Origin: Granulicella paludicola
GTDB taxonomy: Bacteria; Acidobacteriota; Terriglobia; Terriglobales; Acidobacteriaceae
Length of the DNA stretch: 64,000 bases
Direction of reading: 5' to 3'
Assembly: GCF_025685545.1 (NCBI RefSeq)
Contig: NZ_JAGSYC010000021.1
Span: 62,001 to 126,000, forward strand
Below the pieces are notes generated by a model. That model saw only the letters and a list, made by a program, of their open reading frames with translations, did no database searches and had not been told where the DNA came from. Made by a program: the position numbers and the translations under genes. This document shows, one piece after another, positions 43,360 to 54,346 of the stretch (position 1 is the first letter of the stretch; the number at the start of each line of letters is the position of its first letter).

Positions 43360-45048
43360 ATGTTCAGCAAGAAAGCAATGATGATGGCGGCACTATGGAT
43401 GCTGACCGCACCGTTCGCGGTGGCACAGAGCAGCAGCACGAGTAGCAGCAGCGACATTAGCAGCAGCAACGGTCCCTCGGCGAGTGAGCCGCAAGCGGAC
43501 GGGCAGACGGCGCAGACGGCGGCACCGACGCCTGCCGTACCGCTCGATCAGAGCTTCTTCCACCGACTGGGTCGCGCCTATGCGGCAGACTGGGCAGGCA
43601 ATGGTCCCGGTACCGCAGTGCCGCAGGAGCCTCGCCGCGGCACGCCAGCGCCGCTTCCCTCCCCTCCGTACCCAGCGAGCGATTGGCCGATCGGCGGCAC
43701 AGTCGTCGTTGGAGCGCCGGATGGACAGACGTATCCGCTGATGCAGGCCATCGATGCCAATAAAGATGTGAACAAGATCTACGGCTGGATCGAGGTCGGA
43801 GCAAACGGTTCTACGAATAATAAGACCAACGCAAGCAAAGGCATCGCGGCGAATGCGCCAGCGGCATATGACGTGTACTCGAATACGGTGCAGCTGGATC
43901 AGCTGGCGCTGTACTTCGAGCGGCTGGAGAACACGGCGCAGAACGACCACTTCGACTGGGGCTATCGGGTAACGGCGTTGTACGGCACCGACTACCGGTT
44001 TACGACGTCGCACGGTTTGTTGAGTCAGCAACTGCTGGTGAAGAACTCTCAGTACGGCTTTGATCCCGTGATGTTTTATTTCGATATGTACCTGCCGCAT
44101 GTGGGCGAGGGCACAGTGGTGCGCGTTGGCCGCTATATTTCGCTGCCCGATATCGAAGCGCAGCTGGCGCCGAACAACTACACGTATTCCCATTCGATTC
44201 TGTACACGTACGATTGCTACACGCAGGTGGGCGTGAACGTAACAACGAAGATCAACAGAAACTGGACGGTACAGGGCGGCCTTTCGGCCAGCTGCGACAC
44301 GATGCCGTGGACGACGGACGCCAAGCCGACGGGCAACGTATGCGTCGTGTTTACCTGGCACAATGGCGGCGATGCGCTGAACACCTGCGACAACACAATC
44401 AATGACGGAAAGTACGCATACAACAATCTGACTGCGTTCTACGAGACGTGGTATCACCGCATCAGCCCGACGTGGCACACCGATACCGAGGTCTGGTATC
44501 AGTACATGAAAGACGTGCCGAATATGTATTGGTACAACGGCGGCTATGCGAAGACGGCCGCGCATCCGTGGCCGGAGACAAATGGCGCAGGCGTGAACCT
44601 GAACTTCGGTGCCGTGTGTCAGGACCCGCGGCTGGCTGCGTCCAAACAGTCTTCGACCTGCTTTGCGCCGGAGTGGGCGATCACGAACTACGTGGAGCAC
44701 AACTTCTGGCACAACACTGCGTCGTTGAACATCCGCAATGAGTATGTGGACGACATCAAGGGCCAGCGCACCGGCACTCCAGCGGCCTATGAGGAGCATA
44801 TGGTCGGCTTCGACTTCTGGTCAGGTTCAACGATCACGTTCCGTCCTGAAGTGAGCTATACGAAGTGCTACAGCAAGTTCACCACGCTCGATGGCAAGCC
44901 GGTATCGTGCACGGACATTAGCGCAGGCAGTTCGGTTGCGAGCGACACGCAGGAGTGGCAGGCAGGTTCGCCAAGCGCGGCGTTGGCAACAGGACGCGGC
45001 AAAACATCGTCGCTTACCGTCGCTGCCGATCTGATCTGGCATTTCTAA
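43360..45048 (+). CDS. Outer membrane beta-barrel porin of the kdp locus
   Basis: 562-aa outer-membrane protein. ATG at 43360 follows AAAGGAAAGG. A signal peptide (MMMAALWMLTAPFAVAQ) is followed by a Ser-rich, low-complexity stretch (about residues 22-45), then beta-strand sequence of the BBP2/OmpL-like porin type, ending DLIWHF with a terminal Phe. Lies upstream of kdpF-A-B-C on the same strand with one hairpin between, so it likely gives K+ access to the periplasm, but no transport data can be read from sequence. Confidence 0.8.
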   Translation: MFSKKAMMMAALWMLTAPFAVAQSSSTSSSSDISSSNGPSASEPQADGQTAQTAAPTPAVPLDQSFFHRLGRAYAADWAGNGPGTAVPQEPRRGTPAPLPSPPYPASDWPIGGTVVVGAPDGQTYPLMQAIDANKDVNKIYGWIEVGANGSTNNKTNASKGIAANAPAAYDVYSNTVQLDQLALYFERLENTAQNDHFDWGYRVTALYGTDYRFTTSHGLLSQQLLVKNSQYGFDPVMFYFDMYLPHVGEGTVVRVGRYISLPDIEAQLAPNNYTYSHSILYTYDCYTQVGVNVTTKINRNWTVQGGLSASCDTMPWTTDAKPTGNVCVVFTWHNGGDALNTCDNTINDGKYAYNNLTAFYETWYHRISPTWHTDTEVWYQYMKDVPNMYWYNGGYAKTAAHPWPETNGAGVNLNFGAVCQDPRLAASKQSSTCFAPEWAITNYVEHNFWHNTASLNIRNEYVDDIKGQRTGTPAAYEEHMVGFDFWSGSTITFRPEVSYTKCYSKFTTLDGKPVSCTDISAGSSVASDTQEWQAGSPSAALATGRGKTSSLTVAADLIWHF

Positions 45049-45055
45049 ACAAGAT

Positions 45056-45082
45056 GGGAGCGGGTGCGCTTCACCCGCTCCC
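45056..45082 (+). terminator. Hairpin between porin and kdpF region
   Basis: GGGAGCGGGTG pairs perfectly with CACCCGCTCCC (11 bp) around a 5-nt loop, 7 nt after the porin stop codon. No T-run follows, so it could be an attenuator that lowers expression of the pump genes relative to the porin, or an RNA-stabilising end. Confidence 0.55.
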
Positions 45083-45104
45083 CTAACAAAGGTACGGAGG
45101 CAGT

Positions 45105-45203
45105 ATGTACGACGTTCTGGCACTGCTGATAACAGGTGCATTGTTTGCGCTGGGGCTGGCCTACATGGCTGGCTGCCAGCGCTTGAAAGGCGGCCCTCGA
45201 TGA
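45105..45203 (+). CDS. Predicted 32-aa membrane peptide upstream of kdpF
   Basis: Too short for routine gene finding. ATG follows GGAGG (45096-45100) with a 4-nt gap. The product MYDVLALLITGALFALGLAY then MAGCQRLKGGPR has one membrane helix (residues 3-22) and a basic tail. Its stop codon overlaps the kdpF start (ATGA), the same coupling that joins other subunit genes here. By position it may be an additional small subunit or regulator of the Kdp pump; no homologue is known to me. Confidence 0.7.
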   Translation: MYDVLALLITGALFALGLAYMAGCQRLKGGPR

Positions 45204-45286
45204 TCGAAGAGATCGTATCGCTCGTGCTGGCTGGGTTGTTACTGATTTACCTTGTGTACGCGTTGTTGCGTCCGGAGAAGTTCTAG
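45200..45286 (+). CDS. kdpF: Potassium-transporting ATPase small subunit KdpF
   Basis: 28-aa single-span membrane peptide, MIEEIVSLVLAGLLLIYLVY then ALLRPEKF. The family's ending (Y-x-L-x-x-PEKF) is matched. ATG at 45200 overlaps the stop of the previous small gene by 4 nt, and the stop codon is immediately followed by the kdpA ATG. KdpF stabilises the KdpABC complex. Confidence 0.92.
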   Translation: MIEEIVSLVLAGLLLIYLVYALLRPEKF

Positions 45287-47077
<1,791 letters not shown>

Positions 47078-47095
47078 AGAGCTACTGGAGAGAGT

Positions 47096-49147
47096 ATGTC
47101 AACGGCAAGTGAGTTGAAGGGACGCAAGTCCTTATTTGATGGGGCAATTGTGCGACGCGCGGGTGTGGATGCTCTGCGCAAGCTGTCGCCGCAGTTGATG
47201 ATGAAGAACCCGGTGATGTTCGTGGTGGAAGTCGGTAGCGTGCTTACGAGCGTGCTGTTGATCGCGGACACGATGCGCGGGGTTGGACATTTCCGGTTCG
47301 ATCTGCAGATCACGTTGTGGTTGTGGTTCACGGTGCTGTTCGCGAACTTTGCCGAGGCGATGGCTGAGGGCCGTGGCAAAGCGCAGGCGGACGCGCTGCG
47401 GCTGGCGAAGTCGGAGACAACCGCGTATCGCTTGAACAAGGCTGGCGTGGTGGAAGAGGTTCCGAGTTCGGATCTACGGGTGGATGACAAGGTGAAGGTG
47501 GTCGCCGGGCAGATGATTCCGGGCGATGGCGAGATCATCGATGGCGTCGCTTCTGTTGATGAGTCCGCGATTACGGGTGAGTCCGCGCCGGTGATTCGCG
47601 AGGCAGGTGGCGATCGATCGGCGGTGACGGGCGGAACCCGGGTGCTGAGCGATGCGATCACGATTCGCATCACTTCGAATCCGGGCGAGACGTTCCTTGA
47701 CCGCATGATTGCGTTGGTAGAAGGAGCCGAGCGGCAGAAGACGCCGAACGAGATTGCGTTGAATATTCTGCTGGCCGGGCTGACGATCATCTTTCTGCTC
47801 GCGGTGGTGACGCTGCAGCCGTTTGCGATGTACTCCGGCGCGCCGCAGACGATCTTCGTGCTGATCTCGCTGCTGGTGTGCTTGATCCCGACGACGATTG
47901 GCGGACTGCTGTCGGCGATCGGTATCGCAGGTATGGACCGCCTGGTGCAGCACAACGTGCTCGCAACGTCTGGACGTGCGGTTGAGGCGGCTGGCGACGT
48001 GAACACGCTGCTGCTGGATAAGACGGGCACGATCACCATTGGCAATCGGCAGGCTGCAGAGTTTCTGGCGGCGCCGGGAGTGAGTGGCGAGCAGTTGGCC
48101 GATGCGGCGCAGTTGTCGTCGCTGTCGGATGAGACGCCGGAGGGCCGGTCGATTGTGGTGCTGGCGAAGCAGCTGTATTCTCTGCGCGGGAGAGAGCTGG
48201 CGAAGCTGAATGCCGAGTTCATTCCCTTCTCTGCGCAGACGCGCATGAGCGGTATCGAGGTGGAGGGGCGCAGCATTCGCAAGGGTGCTGTCGACGCGAT
48301 TGGGCGATACCTCGAAGAGCATGGAGTGAAGATGCCGAACGAGGTGCGTGATGCCGTAGAGACAGTGGCACGCAGCGGAGGCACGCCGTTGGTGGTGGCA
48401 GAGAATGGACGGGCGCTGGGCGTGATTCACCTGAAGGACGTGGTGAAGGGCGGCATGCGCGAGCGGTTCGAGCAACTGCGGGCGATGGGGATTCGGACGG
48501 TGATGATCACCGGCGATAACCCACTGACGGCGGCGGCGATTGCTCGCGAGGCAGGCGTGGATGACTTTCTTGCCGAGGCCAAGCCAAAGGACAAGATGGA
48601 CCTGATCAAACGCGAGCAGGCCGAGGGCAAGCTGGTGGCGATGACGGGAGATGGGACGAACGATGCTCCGGCACTGGCGCAGGCCGACGTAGGCGTGGCG
48701 ATGAACAGCGGCACGCAGGCTGCGAAGGAGGCCGGAAACATGGTCGATCTCGACAGCAATCCGACGAAGCTGATCGAGATTGTGGCTATCGGCAAGCAGT
48801 TGCTGATGACGCGCGGAGCGCTGACGACGTTCTCCATCTCGAACGATATCGCCAAGTATTTTGCGATCATTCCTGCGATGTTTGCGGGCGTGTTCCCGGT
48901 GCTGAACGCTCTGAATGTGATGCATCTGCATAATGCGGAGTCGGCGGTGCTGTCGGCGATCATCTTCAACGCGCTGATTATCGTGGCGTTGATCCCGCTG
49001 GCGCTGCGTGGTGTGAAGTACCGGCCGATGTCTGCGGCGGCGCTGCTGCAGCGCAACCTGCTGGTGTATGGCCTGGGTGGCGTGATCGTGCCGTTTGTCG
49101 GCATCAAGCTGATCGACATGCTGATTGTTGCTGTCGGATTGGCGTAA
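47096..49147 (+). CDS. kdpB: Potassium-transporting ATPase subunit KdpB
   Basis: 683-aa P-type ATPase subunit. Phosphorylated Asp308 lies in DKTGTIT, the actuator motif is TGESAPV (with the regulatory Ser at 163), and the hinge is [21 protein letters not shown]. Length is normal. The start ATG follows a GGAGAGAGT site. In the known complex KdpB hydrolyses ATP while K+ enters through KdpA and passes through a tunnel to KdpB. The next gene, kdpC, is separated by a repeat element. Confidence 0.96.
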   Translation: MSTASELKGRKSLFDGAIVRRAGVDALRKLSPQLMMKNPVMFVVEVGSVLTSVLLIADTMRGVGHFRFDLQITLWLWFTVLFANFAEAMAEGRGKAQADALRLAKSETTAYRLNKAGVVEEVPSSDLRVDDKVKVVAGQMIPGDGEIIDGVASVDESAITGESAPVIREAGGDRSAVTGGTRVLSDAITIRITSNPGETFLDRMIALVEGAERQKTPNEIALNILLAGLTIIFLLAVVTLQPFAMYSGAPQTIFVLISLLVCLIPTTIGGLLSAIGIAGMDRLVQHNVLATSGRAVEAAGDVNTLLLDKTGTITIGNRQAAEFLAAPGVSGEQLADAAQLSSLSDETPEGRSIVVLAKQLYSLRGRELAKLNAEFIPFSAQTRMSGIEVEGRSIRKGAVDAIGRYLEEHGVKMPNEVRDAVETVARSGGTPLVVAENGRALGVIHLKDVVKGGMRERFEQLRAMGIRTVMITGDNPLTAAAIAREAGVDDFLAEAKPKDKMDLIKREQAEGKLVAMTGDGTNDAPALAQADVGVAMNSGTQAAKEAGNMVDLDSNPTKLIEIVAIGKQLLMTRGALTTFSISNDIAKYFAIIPAMFAGVFPVLNALNVMHLHNAESAVLSAIIFNALIIVALIPLALRGVKYRPMSAAALLQRNLLVYGLGGVIVPFVGIKLIDMLIVAVGLA

Positions 49148-49170
49148 GGATCGTCGCCGCTTCAAGCAAG

Positions 49171-49246
49171 AAGCAGGTCCTTCGCTTGCGCCCCAACGAA
49201 CAAAGAACGTTCGTCGGGGACCCCGCCTACGCTCAGGATGATAAGG
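49171..49246. repeat. 75-bp intergenic repeat, copy 2, inside the kdp operon
   Basis: Nearly identical to 38531-38606, starting AAGCAGGTCCTTCGCTTGCG and ending GCTCAGGATGATAAGG. It fills the 135-nt gap between kdpB and kdpC, genes that are usually almost contiguous. Confidence 0.8.
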
Positions 49247-49282
49247 CCTGAGAGAGCATGAAAGGTTTTAGGAGAGATAGAG

Positions 49283-49846
49283 ATGAAGAAGCATATTGTG
49301 ACGGCGGTTCTATATACGGTGGTGACGGGTGTGTTGCTTGGGATTGTGTATCCGTTGGCGATCACGGGGGTGGCGCAGCTGCTGTTTCCTAAGCAGGCGG
49401 ATGGAGAGCTGCTGACGAAGAATGGTGAGGTAATCGGGTCGCGGTTGATCGGGCAGACGTTCACGGGGGCCAGCTACTTTCACGGTCGGCCTTCGAATGC
49501 CGGAACTGGATACGATGCAGGGTCTTCGTCGGGGTCGAATCTTGGGCCTACGAGCAAGGCGCTGATCGATCGCGTGCAGGCGAGTGTGACGACGGAACAG
49601 GCGAATGGGGCGGTGCCGGTAGATCTGGTGACGGCTTCGGGTTCTGGGCTTGATCCAGATATCTCGCCTGCGGCAGCGCTGTATCAGGTGCCGCGCATCG
49701 CAGAGCAGCGCAAGATGTCGTCCCAGATGGTGGAGGCGCTGGTGCGAGGGCATATCACGCAACGGCAGTTCGGGTTGCTGGGGGAGCCGAGGGTGAATGT
49801 GCTCGAGTTGAACCTGGCGCTGGATGAGATGGCGCGAAAGGAATAA
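49283..49846 (+). CDS. kdpC: Potassium-transporting ATPase subunit KdpC
   Basis: 187-aa subunit with one N-terminal membrane span (residues 5-27, VTAVLYTVVTGVLLGIVYPLAI) and a periplasmic domain. Family motifs are IGQTFTGASYFHGRPSNAG, GSGLDPDISPAAALYQVPRIA, and VNVLELNLALDEM. It has a complete length. KdpC is thought to aid K+ loading or ATP binding in the complex. It is separated from kdpB by a repeat, so coupling may be weaker than in most kdp operons. Confidence 0.95.
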   Translation: MKKHIVTAVLYTVVTGVLLGIVYPLAITGVAQLLFPKQADGELLTKNGEVIGSRLIGQTFTGASYFHGRPSNAGTGYDAGSSSGSNLGPTSKALIDRVQASVTTEQANGAVPVDLVTASGSGLDPDISPAAALYQVPRIAEQRKMSSQMVEALVRGHITQRQFGLLGEPRVNVLELNLALDEMARKE

Positions 49847-49865
49847 GTTTGGCGCGAAAGGAATA
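49830..49865. repeat. Short direct duplication over the kdpC stop codon
   Basis: TGGCGCGAAAGGAATA occurs twice, at 49830-49845 and 49850-49865, with a 20-nt period. The first copy includes the end of kdpC. Probably a small replication-slippage duplication. Confidence 0.6.
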
Positions 49866-49949
49866 GCCTGTACCGAAATTATTTATTGGATGACAGTTAT
49901 TTCATCGATGCACATGGCGTAGTTAAGGTCTGTCGAGTCATAATTCGAT

Positions 49950-50618
49950 ATGGCTGAGAAGACCAACGAGACTGAGTTGATACCGGATGAGGCCTTGCGG
50001 CCGGAGGAGAGCGAGAAGACTCCTGCGAGCCGCCTGAGCCGCCGGTCGTTCCTATCGCATCTGGGTGCTGCAGGTATTGCTGTAACGGCTCCTCCGTTGC
50101 TGGCGGCTGCTGCTCCTGCGCTGGCAGAGACGCAGGCAACCCCTGCTGTCGCTGCCGGAACTGTGGCAGTGACGCTGAAGGTGAATGGGCAAGCGCATCC
50201 GATGCAGCTCGATCCGCGGACGACCTTGCTGGATTGCCTGCGGGACAACCTTGAACTTTCGGGCACGAAGAAGGGCTGCGACCATGGCCAGTGCGGTGCC
50301 TGCACTGTGCATGTGAATGATCGCCGTGTGAACAGCTGCCTGTCGTTGGCGGTGATGCACGAGGGTGATGAGATCACCACCGTCGAAGGACTGGGGCAAC
50401 CGGACCATCTGCATCCGGTGCAGGCTGCGTTCATTGAGCATGATGCTTACCAGTGCGGCTATTGCACGTCGGGGCAGATCATGTCGGCGGCGGCGGTACT
50501 GAAAGAGGGCGTGGGGCCTACTGATGATGACGTGAAGCATGCGATGTACGGCAATATCTGCCGATGCGGCGCGTATCCAAATATTGTTGCGGCGGTCCAG
50601 GCGGCTCGGCGGGCTTAG
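49950..50618 (+). CDS. paoA: Periplasmic aldehyde oxidoreductase, [2Fe-2S] subunit (PaoA type)
   Basis: 222-aa iron-sulfur subunit of a molybdenum hydroxylase. A twin-arginine signal (SRRSFLSHLGAAGIAV, about residues 29-44) precedes the domain, so the complex is exported by Tat, as for E. coli PaoABC. The first [2Fe-2S] cluster ligands are in GCDHGQCGACTVHVN and NSC, and the second in CGYCTSGQIM and ICRCGAYPNI. Only this subunit has the export signal. The next two subunits are on the same strand. Confidence 0.9.
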   Translation: MAEKTNETELIPDEALRPEESEKTPASRLSRRSFLSHLGAAGIAVTAPPLLAAAAPALAETQATPAVAAGTVAVTLKVNGQAHPMQLDPRTTLLDCLRDNLELSGTKKGCDHGQCGACTVHVNDRRVNSCLSLAVMHEGDEITTVEGLGQPDHLHPVQAAFIEHDAYQCGYCTSGQIMSAAAVLKEGVGPTDDDVKHAMYGNICRCGAYPNIVAAVQAARRA

Positions 50619-50635
50619 GCGCTGGTTGGCATCCT

Positions 50636-50680
50636 GCATAAATGCTGATCCCTACGGGATGACAAACGAAACGGAATGAC
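50636..50680. repeat. Short repeat with CTACGGGATGACA, possible third family
   Basis: GCATCCTGCATAAATGCTGA continues to CCCTACGGGATGACAAACG. It shares a core with 39511-39546 but only loosely. Confidence 0.3.
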
Positions 50681-50703
50681 GAACGGTTGGGCAGGAGTTC
50701 ACG

Positions 50704-51696
50704 ATGGATGCGTTCAAGTTCAGTAGAGCGGCGACGGTAGATCAGGCGACGGTGTCGGGTGCCGGTCCGGTCAAGCCGATTGCGGATGTGCGGTTCGTGG
50801 CAGGCGGGACGAACCTGATCGACATGATGAAGCTGAATGTCGAGCGTCCGAAGGTGGTGGTGGACATCAACGGGCTGCCGCTGGATAAGGTTGAGGCGAC
50901 GCCGCAGGGTGGACTTAAGCTGGGTGCGCTGACGCGAAACTCGGATGTGGCGAAGCATCCTGTGGTGGTGCGGGACTACGCGGTGCTCTCGGAGGCGATC
51001 CTTTCAGGAGCTTCGCCGCAGTTGCGGAACATGGCTTCGACGGGCGGGAACCTGCTGCAACGGACGAGGTGTCCTTACTTCCGCGATACGGCCCATGCGT
51101 GCAACAAGCGCGAGCCGGGTTCGGGGTGCTCTGCGATTGGCGGACATAATCGCATGTTAGCGATCCTGGGAACGAGCAAGGATTGCATTGCGACGAATCC
51201 TTCCGATCAAAACGTGGCTTTAGCCGCGCTGGAGGCGATGGTCGAGGTTCAGGGGCCGAAGGGCAAACGCAGCGTGCCGATGCACGAGTTCCATGTGGTG
51301 CCGGGGGCGACTCCGCACCGCGAGACAGTGCTGGGGGCAGGCGAGATCATTACGGCAGTGACGCTGCCGGCTCCGTTAGCGGGATCGAAGCAGGTGTACC
51401 TGAAGCTGCGGGACCGGGCGGCGTATGAGTTTGCGCTTGCCTCGGCTGCGGTGGTGATGAAGGTGGATTCCGGCAAGGTCTCGCATGTGCGTGTCGCACT
51501 GGGCGGCGTGGGTACGAAGCCGTGGCGGTCGTTCGAGGCCGAACATGAGCTGATGGGTAAGAGCGTCGATGCGGCGAACTTCCGCAAGGCCGCTGAAGTT
51601 GCTCTCAGGGATGCGAAGGCCAGTAGTGAGAATGGCTACAAGATTGAGCTCTCGAAGCGGTGCCTTGTGCGCGCATTGACCATGGCGAGTGTTTAA
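50704..51696 (+). CDS. paoB: Periplasmic aldehyde oxidoreductase, FAD subunit (PaoB type)
   Basis: 330-aa FAD-binding subunit. FAD-binding motifs RFVAGGTNLIDMMKLNVE and RNMASTGGNLLQR are visible, followed by QRTRCPYFRDTAHACNKREP and GSGCSAIGG, the Cys set that binds the extra [4Fe-4S] cluster unique to PaoB-type subunits. That cluster separates it from xanthine dehydrogenase FAD subunits. ATG at 50704 has AGGAG 7 nt upstream. A palindromic repeat lies between this gene and paoC. Confidence 0.9.
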   Translation: MDAFKFSRAATVDQATVSGAGPVKPIADVRFVAGGTNLIDMMKLNVERPKVVVDINGLPLDKVEATPQGGLKLGALTRNSDVAKHPVVVRDYAVLSEAILSGASPQLRNMASTGGNLLQRTRCPYFRDTAHACNKREPGSGCSAIGGHNRMLAILGTSKDCIATNPSDQNVALAALEAMVEVQGPKGKRSVPMHEFHVVPGATPHRETVLGAGEIITAVTLPAPLAGSKQVYLKLRDRAAYEFALASAAVVMKVDSGKVSHVRVALGGVGTKPWRSFEAEHELMGKSVDAANFRKAAEVALRDAKASSENGYKIELSKRCLVRALTMASV

Positions 51697-51710
51697 GCGG
51701 TTGTCCCTCA

Positions 51711-51763
51711 GGGGCTAAAGCCCCATTTTCAATGAAGCATCTATAGCGGGGCTGAAGCCCCGC
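51711..51763. repeat. Paired GGGCTxAAGCCC palindromes, copy 3, inside the pao operon
   Basis: GGGGCTAAAGCCCC (51711-51724) and GCGGGGCTGAAGCCCCGC (51746-51763), 21 nt apart, in the 109-nt gap between paoB and paoC. Same order and spacing as the copy at 39573-39627. Confidence 0.8.
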
Positions 51764-51805
51764 CCCTACAAAGCAAGATGAGATGGCAGGCGGAGATTTC
51801 GACTT

Positions 51806-54112
51806 ATGGATTTCAGCGAGTTTCTCGATTTTATTCAGGGCGATCAGAGCGCACCTTCGGGCAAGCCCGCTCCGGCCGCACCGCCCTCGGCGATCATTGG
51901 CGCTTCCCTGTCGCGTGTGGACGGGCCGCTGAAGACGACGGGCACGGCGAAGTATGCCGCAGACTTTCACCCGAAGAATCTGGCGTATGCCGTGCCGGTG
52001 TGCGCGACGATTGCCAGCGGCAAGATTGGCAGCCTCGATGCCAGCGCGGCAGAGAAGATGCCGGGCGTGGTGCTGGTGCTGCACCATGGCAACATTGGGC
52101 CCCTGTTTCGAAGCGGGTCGGGTGGGCGCAATAGCGAGGCGCGGCCTCCTTTTGAGGACGAGGTCATCAGCTATTGGGGTCAGTATGTGGCAGTGGTCGT
52201 GGCGGATACGTTTGCGCAGGCGCAGGCCGGAGCAGCGGCGGTGAAGGTGACGTATGTCGCTGACAAGTTCAATGTTTCGCCGAAGCTGGATGATGCGATC
52301 CCGGCGATAGGCGAGCCGGGTGGGCCGCGTGTGGCGAGCCATCGCGGGGACTTCGAAGCGGCGTTTGCCTCGGCTCCAGTGAAGGTGGATGCGGTGTACA
52401 GCACTCCGGTCGAGACGCATAACCCGATGGAGATGCATGCCACGACCGCAGTGTGGGATGGCAAGAAGGTCACGCTGTACGAGAGCTCGCAGGGCGTGAT
52501 GAACCACTTGGGCGTGATGGCCCAGGTGCTGGGCGTGCCGAAGGAAAATATCGAGGTAGTCTCGCTGTTCATCGGATCGGGATTCGGCGGAAAGCTGTTT
52601 CCCTGGCCTCACTCGGCGATGACGGCTGTGGCGGCGCGCAAGCTGAATCGGCCGGTAAAGCTGATGGTGAGCCGGAAGATGATGTTCTCGAACGTGGGAC
52701 ACAGGCCGAGGACGGAGCAACGGATGCGGCTGGGTGCCACGCAGGACGGCAAGCTGCTGGCGCTGGGGCAGGACTATCGGAACCACACCTCGTTCGGAGA
52801 TGAGATTCGCGAGAACTGCGGCGAGGCGACACCGTTTATCTACAGCACGGCGAACCTCCGCGTGAGCTCGGCGTTAGTGAAGAGAAATGTAGGGACACCG
52901 ACTCCAATGCGCGGACCGGGCGCTGTTCCCGGCCTGTTCGCGGTGGAATCGGCTATGGATGAGCTGGCGATTGCGCTGAAGATGGACCCCGTGGCTTTGC
53001 GGATGGGCCTCGATACGCAGACGGACGAGAGCACAGGTAAGCCTTTTTCTTCTCGCCATTTGAAGGAATGTCTTCAAGTTGGATCCGAGAAGTTTGGCTG
53101 GTCGAAGTACACGCCTGCCGTGGGCTCAATGCGCAAAGGCGACCTGGTGCTGGGTTGGGGTGTCGCGTGTGCAAGCTGGAGTGCGGGACGCGGTGTGAGC
53201 CAGGCGAGTCTGAGTCTGCTGCAGAACGGGCGGATTCGGGTGAGCTCGGGCACGCAGGATATCGGAACCGGAACTTATACGGTGGTCGCGCAGATTGTGA
53301 GCGATAAGACGGGTGTGCCGCTGGACCGCATCGACGTGAAGCTCGGCAACAGTTCCTATGTGCCGGGGCCGATGTCGGGTGGCTCGACCGCGACTGCTTC
53401 GGTGGTGCCGTCGGTGGCTGACGCGGCGAAGGCAGCGATCAAGACGATGCTGCAGATCGCTGCTGCTTCCAAGGATTCCCCCTTCTCTGGCAAGGATGCG
53501 GCGACGCTGGCGTTCAGCGGCGGCCGAATCTATGAGAAGGGTAAGGATGCGGCGACCGGCGTGCCCTTCGAAACTGTGCTGAAGTCTGCGAACATGGCGA
53601 GCGCGGATGGCGAGGGCAAGTCGGGTGGCCAGGGCTCGGACACGGATGCCAAGAACTACTCGATGCATTCGTTTGGAGCGCAGTTTGTTGAGGTGGAGTG
53701 GGACCCAGGGATTGCGAAGCTGCGCGTGAGCCGCGTGGTGAGCGTAATCGATGGCGGCCGGATCATCAATAAAAAGACAGCGACGAACCAGATTGCCGGA
53801 GCGGTGGTGATGGGTGTCGGGATGGGGCTGCTGGAGGAGACGATCTACGATCCTCGGAACGGTCACGCCATCAACGACAACTTTGCGGACTATGTGGTAC
53901 CGACGAGCGCGGATTCGCCGGAGATCGACGTGCATTTCCTGGACATTCCTGACCCACAGATCGGCGAGTATGGAGCGCGCGGGATCGGCGAGATTGGGCT
54001 GGCGGGGATCGCTCCGGCGATTACGGCGGCGGTGTATCACGCAACCGGGGTTCGGGTACGGGCGCTGCCCGTGCGGGTTGAAGACCTGCTGACCTCGAAG
54101 GTTCTGATTTAG
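51806..54112 (+). CDS. paoC: Periplasmic aldehyde oxidoreductase, molybdenum subunit (PaoC type)
   Basis: 768-aa molybdenum cofactor-binding subunit. It begins with ASLSRVDGPLKTTGTAKYAAD, continues through the molybdopterin-binding regions (VVSLFIGSGFGGKLFPWPHS, MRGPGAVPGLFAVE, GTQDIGTGTYTVVAQI) and ends with the catalytic Glu in YGARGIGEIGLAGI. It has no signal peptide and would be exported with the PaoA-type subunit. By family knowledge it oxidises aromatic or other aldehydes to acids in the periplasm. No XdhC-type insertion factor is found in the window. A strong terminator follows. Confidence 0.9.
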   Translation: MDFSEFLDFIQGDQSAPSGKPAPAAPPSAIIGASLSRVDGPLKTTGTAKYAADFHPKNLAYAVPVCATIASGKIGSLDASAAEKMPGVVLVLHHGNIGPLFRSGSGGRNSEARPPFEDEVISYWGQYVAVVVADTFAQAQAGAAAVKVTYVADKFNVSPKLDDAIPAIGEPGGPRVASHRGDFEAAFASAPVKVDAVYSTPVETHNPMEMHATTAVWDGKKVTLYESSQGVMNHLGVMAQVLGVPKENIEVVSLFIGSGFGGKLFPWPHSAMTAVAARKLNRPVKLMVSRKMMFSNVGHRPRTEQRMRLGATQDGKLLALGQDYRNHTSFGDEIRENCGEATPFIYSTANLRVSSALVKRNVGTPTPMRGPGAVPGLFAVESAMDELAIALKMDPVALRMGLDTQTDESTGKPFSSRHLKECLQVGSEKFGWSKYTPAVGSMRKGDLVLGWGVACASWSAGRGVSQASLSLLQNGRIRVSSGTQDIGTGTYTVVAQIVSDKTGVPLDRIDVKLGNSSYVPGPMSGGSTATASVVPSVADAAKAAIKTMLQIAAASKDSPFSGKDAATLAFSGGRIYEKGKDAATGVPFETVLKSANMASADGEGKSGGQGSDTDAKNYSMHSFGAQFVEVEWDPGIAKLRVSRVVSVIDGGRIINKKTATNQIAGAVVMGVGMGLLEETIYDPRNGHAINDNFADYVVPTSADSPEIDVHFLDIPDPQIGEYGARGIGEIGLAGIAPAITAAVYHATGVRVRALPVRVEDLLTSKVLI

Positions 54113-54163
54113 GGGGCGCAGGTAGCCTAAACGTTATATCGCAATACGGTACGTTACTCTCGT

Positions 54164-54214
54164 TTGCCGCATCGAACGCCCCAATTGGGCTGTTCGGGCG
54201 GCAAGCTTTTTTTT
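54164..54214 (+). terminator. Strong Rho-independent terminator after paoC
   Basis: TTGCCGCATCGAACGCCCC pairs, with small bulges, with the stretch ending GGGCGGCAA (54204), and is followed by eight T residues (54207-54214). Confidence 0.85.
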
Positions 54215-54346
54215 GGGGTCGCGGGGAGTTTCTTGATAGCGGAACTACGGTTATAGTCCGAAGAGAATCTCAATTCCTTTGGATGCGAAGCAGGCGACGA
54301 TGTATCGCCCTTGCTCGGTGTGGGATTGAGCCTGCGGAGTTTTGCC

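Noticed and set aside
43393-44799. 468-codon minus-strand frame
   Set aside because: Antisense to the porin gene, and very rich in Arg, Val and Cys without recognisable motifs.
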